DNA from: Earliella scabrosa
Taxonomy: Eukaryota > Basidiomycota > Agaricomycetes > Polyporales > Polyporaceae
DNA length: 64,000 bases
Assembly: GCA_022605405.1 (NCBI GenBank)
Contig: JABYQQ010000032.1
Span: forward strand, 315,751-379,750
Reading direction: 5' to 3'
Positions within the stretch are counted from its first letter, which is position 1; every line of letters begins with the position of its first letter. The position numbers and the translations under genes were made by a program. Of the stretch, positions 43,677-54,100 are shown one piece after another. The notes below the pieces were generated by a model, which made no database searches, was not told the origin of the DNA, and worked only from the letters and a program-made list of their open reading frames with translations.

Positions 43677-46153
43677 CGAACGGTGATCGTCTGACGACCG
43701 TCTGGCTTATTGACTATGGTGCCGGAGACTAAGACGTCGAAGGGTCGACCGAGGAGGACGTCGTAAGAGGCGTTCCGCACGACGTGCATCTGAAGGTAGA
43801 CGACGACTCCGGGGCCGAGCTCGACTGCGACGTTCCTCGCGAGACCGAGCGTAGGGTCGACTGTGCCGTTCGCGCTGACCATCCGTAGACTAGAGGACGG
43901 GTCGTAAGGGATCTTGAGTTCGAAGCACTTCGCCTCGCTGATCGCGACAATCTGCGAGCCCGGGTCGAGAACGCATTCGGTCGGGACGTCCGAGTTGTTG
44001 ACATGCGCGAAGATAGACCTCAACTTGTGAGTCTTATCCCCGACGACGATGTCAGGTCCGACGTCCTCGTCCTCGTCGCGCGAAAACGTTCCGCGGCGTA
44101 CGCGATACATCCCGCGGGGTAGCGGCTCGTCTTCATCATCCGACTCTGCCTCTTCAACCGTCTGGGACGCCTTCTTCTCCCGCAAAAGCTTGAAGGTCTC
44201 CGCTTCATCCCCGCTGTGCGTCCACACCGTCGGCTCGTCCTCCTCCAGACAGTCCTGCACGAACGTCTTGTACGTTCGTCCCTTCCCCTTATCCTCGCCC
44301 TTCTTCTTCGTCCTCTCATCTCCCTCGTCTTCTTCGTCCTCTCCCGCAGCCTTCTCCCGCGCGGCGCGAATCGCGAACCGCCGCGAAGACGTCGCGTCGT
44401 TCAGCATCTTCCGGATCCCCGGAGACACGCTCAAGAGCTCGACCGGGGTCATGGTGACCGACTGCGCTTCGCCGAAGCTCCTCTGAAAGACTCGCTTCTC
44501 CGCGTTGGGGTCTACGATCGCGGCGGTGTGACGGTACGCGGGCTCGGTTCGCGAAGGAGTGTCGGTCGCGCTGTTCGCGCGCCTGTGGTTCCCGAAGGCG
44601 AAGTCGCGCGCGATGGGCTCAGCTGTGACTGGGGGTCGCGTCTTCGAGTAAGGGTGGATCGGGATGTTCTCGTCGTCCTTGTCGCGAGAAGGGCCTTCAT
44701 CCCGCGCGACCCGCTGCTTAGCCTCCGCCCGGTCTGACAGGTGCGGTGGCGCATCGCGCTTCCGCGGCTGCTCGCGATCCTTCTCAGACTCCTCCCGCGT
44801 GTGCTTCTTCGGACGCGTCGTGATCTCGACTCCGTCGAACCGGACCTTGCGCTTCTGTTTCTCGAGCTCCAGCTGACTCTTGAGCTCGCCCGCGCGCTGC
44901 ATCAAGACTGCGAGTTCCTCCTCGATCGTGCTCTCGCTCTCCTTCGCGCCGGCGTAGTACGGGTCTTCTTCGGGCTCGACGACTAGCATCATGTGGCCGA
45001 CTTGGGCAGGGTTCTTCTTGCCGGGATTGAGGTCGTGCCAGACTAGGACGCGCTCGCGCATGCAAGTCCCGGGAAGGTTCCGAGGGACGAAGGTGCCTTT
45101 TGGAAGGAAGATACGTCCTCCGTCGCCGCGTTCGATGAGACCGTTCGCGAGATCTTCGCGAGCCGCCGGGCAGGTCTTAGAGTGGCACCCAGCGGTCCCG
45201 CAGTAGAAACAGTTTTGGTCCTCGCCTGCGAAGCCCAGTCCCGCATTGCTCAGCCGGACGTTCGCAGGGGGTCCTCGCGGTATGTCATTCCGCTGCCAGC
45301 CTCCTCCTCGCGGCACGTCGTCGCGCGGGAACCCTCGCTGTCCTCCGTTCTCATTGCGGAACAGGGTGCGAAAGGTCTCCGTCATCGCGCTCAGCATCTC
45401 TTGCTTGAAGGACTCCAAAGCCGGCTCCTGCTTCACTTCGCGCGCGGGCGTCTGCGCGCTCTGGGTCGCGAACACCGAAGTGCCTAAGAGAGACGACCCC
45501 GCGCCGGACCGAAACCGATGGTCGGAGCCCTGAAGGAGTACGCCGAAAGGACCTTGGTCTTCGAGGCAATAGGTCATAGCCTCATGCACCTCCGCGACGG
45601 AAAAGGGGTCGCTCGGGTGCTTGTCGGGGATCTTGTTCGCGAGACGAGCGCTAACGGCTGCGGCCTTCTCGGGCGGGACAAGGCTGAGGAGCGCGGCTGC
45701 AGCGTCATCCTCTGCGATGCCGGGCCGCGGCTTCGTCGACAGGTAACGGAACATAGGATAGAACTTCCGGTAGAACTCGGAGTATTCCTCGAGGGTGTGA
45801 ATCCCCTTCTCGCGGGTGTCGTTGACTAACTTGTTAAGCTGTGCCCGTGACCAGACGTGACTAGAGTCCGATCCGACGTAGAACCCCAAGACTTCATCGC
45901 GGAACTTCTCGTAGGTGTCGGTAGGTCCCTTGTTCGTGAACGTCTGCAAGACCTTCCAGGTTTTCGCGACGTCGATAGGCACGTATAGGAGCGCGGCCTT
46001 TTTCTTCTCTTCTTCGGATGTCACGCCCTCGCGCGCGAGTAGGCGCTCGAGCTCCTCGAAGTACTCCGCGACGGCATCTCGCGAAGACGGATCGTACCGC
46101 GGAGCCTCCTTGCTTCGCTTCAGGGGCAGCTTGTCGAATCCGGTTGAAGCCAT
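43571..46153 (-). CDS. gag-protease polyprotein of the LTR element
   Basis: This is an 860-codon frame from the ATG at 46153-46151. The gag capsid-like region includes PSSRDAVAEYFEELERLLAR and YEKFRDEVLGFYVGSDSSHV. A zinc-knuckle-like motif, CFYCGTAGCHSKTC, has spacing C-x2-C-x5-H-x3-C, slightly off the usual C-x2-C-x4-H-x4-C. A long charged linker follows (for example DKGKGRTYKTFVQDCLEEDE). The aspartic protease at the C-terminus has PTECVLDPGSQIVAIS as its active site and SYDVLLGRPFDVL as the flap-proximal conserved block. The active-site triplet is D-P-G rather than D-S/T-G. The frame is intact. pol follows in the -1 frame. Confidence 0.9.
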   Translation of the reverse strand: MASTGFDKLPLKRSKEAPRYDPSSRDAVAEYFEELERLLAREGVTSEEEKKKAALLYVPIDVAKTWKVLQTFTNKGPTDTYEKFRDEVLGFYVGSDSSHVWSRAQLNKLVNDTREKGIHTLEEYSEFYRKFYPMFRYLSTKPRPGIAEDDAAAALLSLVPPEKAAAVSARLANKIPDKHPSDPFSVAEVHEAMTYCLEDQGPFGVLLQGSDHRFRSGAGSSLLGTSVFATQSAQTPAREVKQEPALESFKQEMLSAMTETFRTLFRNENGGQRGFPRDDVPRGGGWQRNDIPRGPPANVRLSNAGLGFAGEDQNCFYCGTAGCHSKTCPAAREDLANGLIERGDGGRIFLPKGTFVPRNLPGTCMRERVLVWHDLNPGKKNPAQVGHMMLVVEPEEDPYYAGAKESESTIEEELAVLMQRAGELKSQLELEKQKRKVRFDGVEITTRPKKHTREESEKDREQPRKRDAPPHLSDRAEAKQRVARDEGPSRDKDDENIPIHPYSKTRPPVTAEPIARDFAFGNHRRANSATDTPSRTEPAYRHTAAIVDPNAEKRVFQRSFGEAQSVTMTPVELLSVSPGIRKMLNDATSSRRFAIRAAREKAAGEDEEDEGDERTKKKGEDKGKGRTYKTFVQDCLEEDEPTVWTHSGDEAETFKLLREKKASQTVEEAESDDEDEPLPRGMYRVRRGTFSRDEDEDVGPDIVVGDKTHKLRSIFAHVNNSDVPTECVLDPGSQIVAISEAKCFELKIPYDPSSSLRMVSANGTVDPTLGLARNVAVELGPGVVVYLQMHVVRNASYDVLLGRPFDVLVSGTIVNKPDGRQTITVRCPNSRRELTLPTYARGEGPKQSQTSRAGFRTSMI

Positions 46154-46527
46154 GGGTGGCGTAGTTGCGATAGGAAGTGGATTGAAAGGGATAGGGGGTG
46201 GGATAGGGAAAGGGGGTGGAGATTGGGTTCGCGGGTTTGCTTGCGGAAGGATTTCGCGGAGAGGGGTATGGAACGAATCGCGGGGAGAGTCCTCGAGATC
46301 GGTAAGAGGAGACGAACCGAAGATGTCTAAATCGATCCGCGTTCTAGGTGTGCGGGGGACCTCCAGCTGACTTCCGCGGGGCGGTGAGCCTGCGTCGGAG
46401 TCTTCGATGGGGGTTAATTCCGCGTCGAGTTCTTCGCGAAATTGTCGGAGGGCAGCGGCCGTCCTTTCGATGTAGATGTCGAGGGAATCGTCCAGGGACC
46501 TGTTACCGGCGGTGGCAGATTTACTCC

Positions 46528-46545
46528 CCCTCGCGGTGGGCTCCA
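46528..46545 (-). promoter_or_regulatory. candidate primer binding site
   Basis: On the minus strand, three bases after the 5' LTR, TGGAGCCCACCGCGAGGG begins with TGG, as expected for pairing with a tRNA 3' CCA end. The matching tRNA is not identified. Position is the main evidence. Confidence 0.45.
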
Positions 46546-46548
46546 GAA

Positions 46549-47553
46549 TGATGGGTGTGCTCCGGCTCTGTGTGCGGAAAGAAACAACTAAACCACACTA
46601 AGAAACCAAGAACTCGAGAAGGTGGTGCGAGGTAGGGGATCTGGTTCCCGGGTTCGCAGGACGCGGACGCGGAGTCGACTCTCGAAAGGCTCTCGCGAAG
46701 GATCGCAGAGGCCGCGGGGAAAGACTATGGAAGAGAGCTCGAAGAAGTGTGGCTAACTCAAGCTCTGCGGAGGGCGTCCGCAGGACGGTGTCTCGAGACG
46801 GGAAGAACGCAAATCGCAGGCGCAAACGCAAGTCGCTGTTGCAGACGCAAACGCAGACGCAAACGCAGACGTATTCGCAGAGTCTCGATGGGTGGGGGAT
46901 TCGATGAGCTGGGGCTCCTGCCCTCGCACTACTCTAACTACGCGATCCTGCGACCGTCCGCAACCCCGGAACGCGACAACCGGAAAACTTCTCGTATCAA
47001 CTCTTCCACCGCCCGCACCGTCCGCCTGATCCTCTCCCAACTGCGCGTGCCTTCGCCACATCCCCGTCCCGTCACCCTCAAACGCGGTCTTTGATCGCGA
47101 TCTCGCCTCTCGACGAATCAGCCTCGAGGCTACCGGACGGTGGCTGTGTCCTCGATCCTCGGCACGTCCTCCCGCACGATCGCGTCCTTGCGCTCCCAGG
47201 TCTCGTCCGTCGGTCGCGATAGCTCGCAAGCTCGTGAGTGGCCAGCTTCGCATGACTCGGTCGAATGCCGCGCTCGCGACCCCCGCGCGCGATGTTCTTC
47301 CGCATCCTTGGCTCGCGGAACGTGCGTCCGAGACTGCCTCGTCCCTCGCGTTGCGGAGCTCCGACCGGACCGTCGGGGAAATGAAGGGACCTCGAAGTCG
47401 CGCGTGTTTTTGTGTGGTAGGGCCGCGCGCAGTCGGAAGGCTGGTGGGGCGCGGCTGCCGTCCGCGGGAAGGTCGCGCGAAGGGTTCGCGCGAAGGCGCG
47501 TCGCAGAGCGCGGGTCGACGAAATCGGGGCATGGCCGGTGCTGGTGCACAACA
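46549..47553 (-). repeat. 5' LTR (right), 1005 bp
   Basis: This is the direct repeat partner of 33091-34095, of the same length with about six substitutions seen by eye. On the minus strand it starts TGTTGTGCACC and ends CACCCATCA. ACGC follows it at 47554-47557, matching the four bases before the left LTR. Confidence 0.95.
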
Positions 47554-48832
47554 ACGCGCTGTTGGCCATCTCAATGGTAGTCGGTATAGGGCAGAAAGGC
47601 GATGGGGAATGGGGTCCATCCGAAGGACTCGTGTAGTGTGTGTTCCAGGGGGCCTCCCGGACGGCCGACGTGATGTTGAACGGATGGGCGGCGAAATCCG
47701 TGGAGGACGTATTCGGCGGAGAGGAACGAGTGACTGGAGAGTCGAGGTAAGACATGATTTCGTTGGTCGCTGAGGTAGTCGCCGAGAAGTCGATGAGGTC
47801 CTCCAGCGGAAAGTAGGTGGAGGGGACAGGTTGGTCAATCGTCATAGTGTCTAAGGCCGGACGTACCGCCTCGACGGGATCGATCGCCCAATCAATTTCG
47901 TTGGCGGGTTTGGAGTTGGTTGTGTCGGGAAGGCAGGAAGGGACCGTGGGAGGTCGGTAGCTGAAGTAGTCGGTTGCGGCATCCGCATGCGATGTGTCGG
48001 AGGGCGGGTGTGGAGCTCCATGCGCACGATGGGGTCTTGGATGAGAACGCCTACTACGCCTGTGAGAAACGGGAGTGTCCCGTTTAGCGGGCGGGTGCTG
48101 TGATTCGACGTGAGGTGAGTGGGAGTGGTGCATTTCAGAGGATGCAGTCAAACCTCTGTCGGGAACATCGAGTCGCGGAGAGTCTTGTAGTGCAGACGGG
48201 GTAATGGACGAGCTGGTTGTCGCGGAGACCGTGAGGTGGATATGTGGGGATGGTCGTTGTGCGCGGCGGGCGTGTAAGAGGCAACCTGTCACGGGGTTAT
48301 CGCTGCTGCGAACCGTCGAGAGTGGATGTGTGGGGTCGCGCTGTTGGCGGAGATTATAAGGAAGGGGTTTCGCGGAGCTGTGTGGGGTGGTGGTTGGTGG
48401 CGACGGCGCAATATTTGCAGTACGGTCGACGGTCGTGATCGGTGGCCTGATTGGTGGACGAGTATGAACGGGGACGGTATAGAGCCTAGGCCGTGTGGAA
48501 CGCGAGGAAATCCGGTGGTTCATGTAAACAGCGACCTTAATTGGATATGGCCGTTGGTCATCGTGGGTCTCGCGAACCCTGGTTATGGTTCGTGTTCCCT
48601 GCGTGTGTGCTTCGAAGTGCGGGAAGTGCGGCGAAAAGGTCTCCCGGCAGCATTCGCGTGGAGACCTGTGCCACAGAGTGGCTGACGTTCGTGGGTAAAG
48701 CGGCGTAGCCGGTATGCGATGAGCTCCGCGTGTGGTCGTATCATGTGGATGAGAACGCGACAAGTGGGTCATGTTGTGCCCCTGAGAGTCGCGGGAACGG
48801 TTCGGCAGGCGGTTGAGAAGGGCCTGGGTCAT
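47554..48832 (-). pseudogene. 5' part of the Pro/Ser/Thr-rich ORF split by the LTR retrotransposon
   Basis: The frame opens at an ATG at 48832 and runs to the retrotransposon edge at ...IPTTIEMANSA. The sequence is Pro, Ser, Thr, His and Arg-rich, with an acidic, more structured-looking patch (EIDWAIDPVEAVRPALDTMT, YFPLEDLIDFSATTSATNEI). No domain is recognised. It lies downstream of, and on the same strand as, the F-box/nucleotidyltransferase-like ORF and the RepHel gene, so it is probably a third Helitron gene. Introns may be present upstream. Translation past 47554 into the LTR is an artefact. Confidence 0.6.
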
Positions 48833-49649
48833 CGGGGAGCACGACGTGACGTTTCATTAGCGCGGACAATGTACATTCAGCGCGTCTCCCGACAGAGACG
48901 TGACCCATGATTCTCGCGCTAGAAGTTGTGGTGTTCAGTGGGTGATTGTCGTTCTTGCGACGTGGTTCTGCTGTTCTCGGTGATAGTTCGGCGAACGTTA
49001 AGTGGCCAAGTTCGAGGGCGCGCTCACCTCGTGGGTGGTTCATATAGGCAGCGAGTCGGTAGAATGCCGTCGGCGGCGGTGTTGACTCGTCGCCGAAAAG
49101 GTTAAGGTCTAGAACTGGAGCAAGTGTGGAAACGCGTTTGCGTCGATGCTGATCGACAACGTAGAACTCCGCTGTCTCACGGGTGCATCCGCATTCCTGG
49201 ACGCTGTTGTGCACGCTGGAATAGCTGGTTGAATCGAGTTAGAAACTACTCGTGGTTGAAGCAGAGCGGTTCGGGATCACTAAGACAAGTGGACCTTCCA
49301 CGATACTTAGCTGATCAAGTGCAATGGGTACCGTCTCGACGTACTCACAATGTGTTCTCAACCATATGGCGGAATCTAGATGGGCGGGCGATCGCTGTCT
49401 GTCTGGTAGTTCATCGTGTCTAGAAGAAGAGACCGTCCTGATTCGCGGAGGCGGTAGATTGCTTGTAGGAGGACAATAAGTTATGGTTCGTGAGTAGGTA
49501 AGTGTTATCAAGGGAACGTTGTGCAAATCTGGACCACTGGTCCGCGAACGGTTAGGTGATCAAGGGACTGTATATACGAATTCTCGAGCAGTAGTACAGC
49601 GGTGACTGGCATAGTAGTAGGCAAACGACGTGTCGCGAGTGAAACAGCG
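48833..49649. other. region without recognisable genes inside the Helitron
   Basis: About 0.8 kb between two minus-strand ORFs. A 157-codon minus-strand frame (48741-49214) has no known domain. It may contain upstream exons or promoter of the split ORF. Confidence 0.35.
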
Positions 49650-50693
49650 TTATATCGACATAGCTCGGGCGGAACGTCCTGAGCGGCTCTTTGTTGGGCA
49701 GGGGAGGGCGCGATGTGGGGTAGGTACGCTGGGTGCGAAGGGGTCCGGTAGGATCATGAGGGAAATTGCGATGATGTTATCGGGTGGAGTGGTATCGTGG
49801 ACGTCACATATGTTCGCGCACATGAAGGTGCTGTAAAGTCTCCATGCTACCATTGGTCCAAAGGGTGGAATGCTGCGGCGCCGAAGGCTGGAGGCGTGGT
49901 CCCCGAGAGGATCAATGAGGCCGAGAAGCGATCCCGGGTCCCCAAAATATCGTCCTTGGAACGGGCAGACGTACCGCGACCGGAAGCAGGGGAGTGTGTC
50001 GTGGTCCTGTGGAGCAGGGAAGTTGGCGGATGTTGTGGGGTACTCCGGCCAAGCAGATGGACTAACGGCAAAGGAGAATCCGACAGACAGAAGATGGTCA
50101 AAGGATGCTTTGTCGTGTAAGCTCATCCTATTCAGGCGCATGTCAGATAGCAGCGCGCGACGGCGGAGAGTCAGTGCCGGGTAAGCGCAGCCGAAGCTGT
50201 GTTCGGTGATGAAGGTCATGTGCGCGGTTGTGACTGCACGGCTCAAGGGAGAGCATGCACTGACTGCGCCGGACCGGTAGACGATGATGCGCCGGTTGTT
50301 CTTCAGGTGGAAGACGGTGTACGTCTTGATGTCTCGTTCCGTGCTGTAGTTGTTGGACATCGCATGTGTGGTGATCTTGTCGGTGCGCTGTGCAACGGAC
50401 GGACACGAGGACATACGTGCGACCAGAGACCCGTACCAGAAGGAGGCGGCGTACACTTCTAGAGTGTTGGAGACGATGGACCTATCGCGAAGGACGAATG
50501 CGACGGCCGACGCGCCTCCTATGATGGCACGGAACTTGGTGAGATAGTGAAGGAACTTGGTGGGTGAGTGGAAGAATGGTGTGATGGACGCTATCACGGA
50601 TCGTCGGAGCACGCCGGCTACTTGATGGTAGTTCGCGTGACACACAGCATGCCACGCGAGGAGGTCCAATATATCGAGCTCTTCCGCTATCAT
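49650..50693 (-). CDS. F-box / nucleotidyltransferase-like protein associated with the Helitron
   Basis: This is an uninterrupted 347-codon frame from the ATG at 50693-50691. The N-terminus looks like an F-box core (DILDLLAWHAVCHANYHQVA). It is followed by FRAIIGGASAVAFVLRD and a short hydrophobic strand LEVYAASFWYG, an arrangement like minimal nucleotidyltransferase folds (G-G-S then D-x-D). The expected second acidic pair appears as N-T-L-E, so catalysis is doubtful. The C-terminal part (VCPFQGRYFGDPGSLLGLID, MVAWRLYSTFMCANICDVHD) recalls a multicopy family in agaric genomes, from memory only. It lies 470 bp downstream of RepHel on the same strand, which suggests it belongs to the Helitron. 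Substrate and role are unknown. Confidence 0.62.
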   Translation of the reverse strand: MIAEELDILDLLAWHAVCHANYHQVAGVLRRSVIASITPFFHSPTKFLHYLTKFRAIIGGASAVAFVLRDRSIVSNTLEVYAASFWYGSLVARMSSCPSVAQRTDKITTHAMSNNYSTERDIKTYTVFHLKNNRRIIVYRSGAVSACSPLSRAVTTAHMTFITEHSFGCAYPALTLRRRALLSDMRLNRMSLHDKASFDHLLSVGFSFAVSPSAWPEYPTTSANFPAPQDHDTLPCFRSRYVCPFQGRYFGDPGSLLGLIDPLGDHASSLRRRSIPPFGPMVAWRLYSTFMCANICDVHDTTPPDNIIAISLMILPDPFAPSVPTPHRALPCPTKSRSGRSARAMSI

Positions 50694-51164
50694 GCCTTGT
50701 AGTTCTGAGTGTAGGCTGTCGGGGGTTTAGTAGGTCTAATCTAAGGTGGAGGCGATCGATGACCTACGTGAGCATGGTGAGAGCGGATTCTTTGGGAGAG
50801 CGGCGAGACGAAGTTGCAGCGGTCTTTGAAGGAAAAAGTGTGTGAGGGATCATAATAGAATACTAAGCGGGGTATGTACCTTACGTGCCGCGGCGCGCAG
50901 TCGGACCATGGTTGGAAGAGGATTGTCGCGGCGACGGGGAAGTGAACGGTGTCCTGCCATGGGAATGCGAGATCCCCGGTTCAAGTAGACCCCGGGAGAC
51001 ACTTGACAATGTGGAGGAGGATGGAGCGTTGTCGAGCGTGGTTATTGGTGGGGAAGGTTGGAGAGGCGGGAACACGTTGATGTTCATCCGTCGGGTGTGG
51101 TCGCAAGCACACGGGTGGGGCGGAGTGGATAGACTCGCGGAACGGGGAGGAGTGTAAACGGTGT
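50694..51164. other. spacer between Helitron genes
   Basis: This 471-bp spacer lies between the RepHel stop and the next minus-strand ATG. It should hold the RepHel 3' end and the promoter of the F-box-like gene. No repeat or hairpin is obvious. Confidence 0.4.
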
Positions 51165-54100
51165 CTACAGAAATTGTCGGGGGTCGACATTGTAGCGGTC
51201 GGCAGTGAGCGCGTCCAGTCGGTGAAGGCGGGCGAGCTCGTCTCTGAGTTCCTCGGAAAGACGGTCGTGGATCTTCTTCTTGGGGAAGTGTCGAAGAACA
51301 CCCAGGCCGTCGAGTGTGCGGACTCGCGAGAGCATCACGTACGCGCCCTGAAGGCTTCTGGTGGTCGCTAGGTCGATGATCGCGTAGGATAGGGATCGAC
51401 CTTGGGCTTTGTAGTCGGTGTACGAGTATGCGGCGATCAACGGGGGCTGGTATCGCGTCACCGACACAACGTCCGCCGGGCGATCATCTGTGGCGGGCGT
51501 GCGCGCCCAACGGAATGTCGTGGGCGCGGGGAAGATCGGTACGATGTCGTCGTCTCCGTTGGGGCGCAGCTTTCCAGCGCCCGGAATCTCAACGTAGACC
51601 ACAATGGCGTACCTCCGGGAGTCCTCTTCCTCGTACCGAATGTCTCGTACGGTTCCTATCGCCCCATTCACCACGTGATGCCCGAACGCCAGGTTCTCTT
51701 GCACCATGACCTGCATTCCAGGGAATAGAGGTAGCTGACCCTGCGCGTCGCCAGTGGCGCTCGAACCGAGCGACCACAAACGTAGTTGATCCAGTGCCAC
51801 CGGTGAGTCGCCACCGATCCGATCCCGGGAGTAATAGACATGGACATCTGCACGGAGGGCCTGCGCGTGATGTTGTATTCGACGGAGGTTGATGAGGTCC
51901 CGGACGCGTTTTGTGCCAACGATAACGGGCGCGTCACGGAAGCGAGCGAGGTGGTCTCGGGGAAGATCTTGGAGGAGGCGGCGCTGTAGTGTTGCATAGT
52001 CGTCCGCTTCTCCGCGCCACAATGCCGGCTCAGAGGCGCCCGTGCGTACACGTGCTAGTAGAGCAGCGTACTCGGAATCACCGCTCTGGCGCTGATTCTT
52101 CTTGAGCATCACTACCGTTGTGACTAGCCTCCAAAGGTAGGCCCCTTTCAGCGCGTGTATTCCCTTGACCTGATTGGCGTCACGGACTTCAGGCCTGCTG
52201 ACGAGCCGGTGGCTATAGAGCGGGATTGCCAGAACTGGCTTTAGCTGGCCGAAGTCGCCGGTGAATATTACGTTTACTCCTCCAAAGGGTATGTCCTCAG
52301 CATTCGTAGAGAAGCCCTTTGCTTGTTGCATGCGAGCGGAAATTTCGGCGAGTAAGACTGCCCCGATCATAGACACTTCGTCGATGATCAGGTAGCGGAC
52401 TTTCTTCCAAATTGCCATGAGTTGCTGTAGATTTGTCCCTTCTCTGCGGGGTAGAAAGAGCAAGGAGTGAATGGTGTATCCGCCAATGAGAATCGCTGCT
52501 GCGCCTGTTGGAGCACTGACGAGAACCTCTTGCCTGCGCTGCAACAGGACAAAGAGGCGCAGAATCGCGTTCACGATGTAGGATTTGCCGGTACCGCCAA
52601 CGCCTCCCATGTACATGAGTAGTTGGGTACCGCCGAAGCATATGTGGCGTGCAACGACCTCGAATGCCCGGAGCTGCTCCTTGTTCTTGTCCATCCCGGT
52701 CTCGATGACAACTTGATTGATGACACTGGCGTAGTCGATGTCGGCTGGCGCGGAGTAGGACGCGGGGTTGTCGGGACGTGTGGCGTCGGCCTCAAGCGAC
52801 GAAACGGTGACCGAAGGCAACTGCTCCGGATTTCCTCGTCGCGGTCGGGTTCGACGCGGGGCCTCCGGGAGCTGTTCGTCCGGTCGCCGTTTGCGTTTGA
52901 GTGCGTTCATCGTTGCAAATTCCGCGTTAGTGCTTTCAGCCTCGTGATCTTGTAGAAGCAACGCGGTTCCAGCGGGGGCCTGACTCGAGACTTCCTCGTT
53001 TTCTGGGAAGCACCTGTCCAGGGCAACCATGGCGGGTATCGAGATCAGCGACGCCAGGTGGTGGCTGAGTGTGCGCTGTTCCTTTACAGGAATACCGTCT
53101 TCGGCGTGTAGGATGTCGGGAACGTCCTGACCGGGTTCTGCGGAGGGACCATCGATATGCGGTGCTCGGAAGAGCTCACCGACATCAATCCCCGTGGAGA
53201 AAGGGAGAATAGACGAGTCAAGGCGACGCTGTCGACGGCGTTGCTGCATAGAGCTGTCCCGTGCGTCCTTGCACTCCGAAAGAACGGAGATGTTTTGGAT
53301 CACGGATAGGTGTGACGGCGCGATAAAGTCCGCTTGACGTTCATATGCATCCCACCACGACTCGTCCTCTGTCTTGATGTCAAAAGGCGTCCTCCACGGT
53401 AGGAACATGGTGAGAACCGCCTGAGCCCAGCGATCTCGTTCCTCCGGCCCGCAGTCAGGTTGTGGGATCCGTTCTCCCAGAATGACGGGGACGACCCAGA
53501 CTACCCTCTTACGCACGAGGTGGGTGTCGTACTGAGGGTGTGAAGGCAGGAAACGAGCTCGTTCTTCCTCGGGTCTGCCTCGCCTGCGCTCGGGGTCACT
53601 TGAGGTCCGGTGTCCTATCCGGCTGCACTCGAAAAGGCGGGTGATCTTTTCCGTCAGCCCTATGTACTCGTACAGGCTCATTCTGTGGAACGTCTCCGCT
53701 TGGGGCCTGAACAAGTAATCCTGAAGCTGATTGACCGTAGAGATTGACCCAGATCCGAGAATGAGAGTGATGGACTCTTCATCGCCGAGGGGGAGAAGCG
53801 ACGGGGTGTGATACGAGGACGGTTGCACCGTCGCGGCGTCCTGTACCAGGAGGCGTTGCACGTGCAACGCTTCGGTGTGCGCGTCGTTGCTCGGCACGGG
53901 GCTCTCGCTTCGGAACATTGTGAAGTGCGAGACGTATCGAAGGAATGCTGTAAGATGGAGGCTTCTGAAGCGATGGCTGGTGTAGTGATCTCCTCCGCCG
54001 ACGATGTAGCTCATTGCCTGCTGGTGTGACAGCTCGCGGCGGGAGAGCATGTTGTTCATGACGACCGTCAACGCACGTGTGTCGTCTGACGATCCCCAAT

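Larger units (their letters stand above)
33091..47553 (-). mobile_element. Ty3-type LTR retrotransposon with antisense accessory genes (14.46 kb)
   Basis: The element is bounded by two 1005-bp direct LTRs and a 4-bp target duplication (ACGC at 33087-33090 and 47554-47557). The coding orientation is minus: 5' LTR at 46549-47553, gag-pro, pol, polypurine tract at 34096-34105, 3' LTR at 33091-34095. The LTRs differ at about six positions by eye with no indels, so the insertion is young. This copy is defective. RT and RNase H are thrown out of frame by a 28-bp triplication, and an inverted-repeat element sits where the integrase catalytic core should be. Three intron-containing genes on the opposite strand (34191-37868) lie between the integrase region and the 3' LTR. 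It inserted into an ORF linked to the Helitron. Confidence 0.93.
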
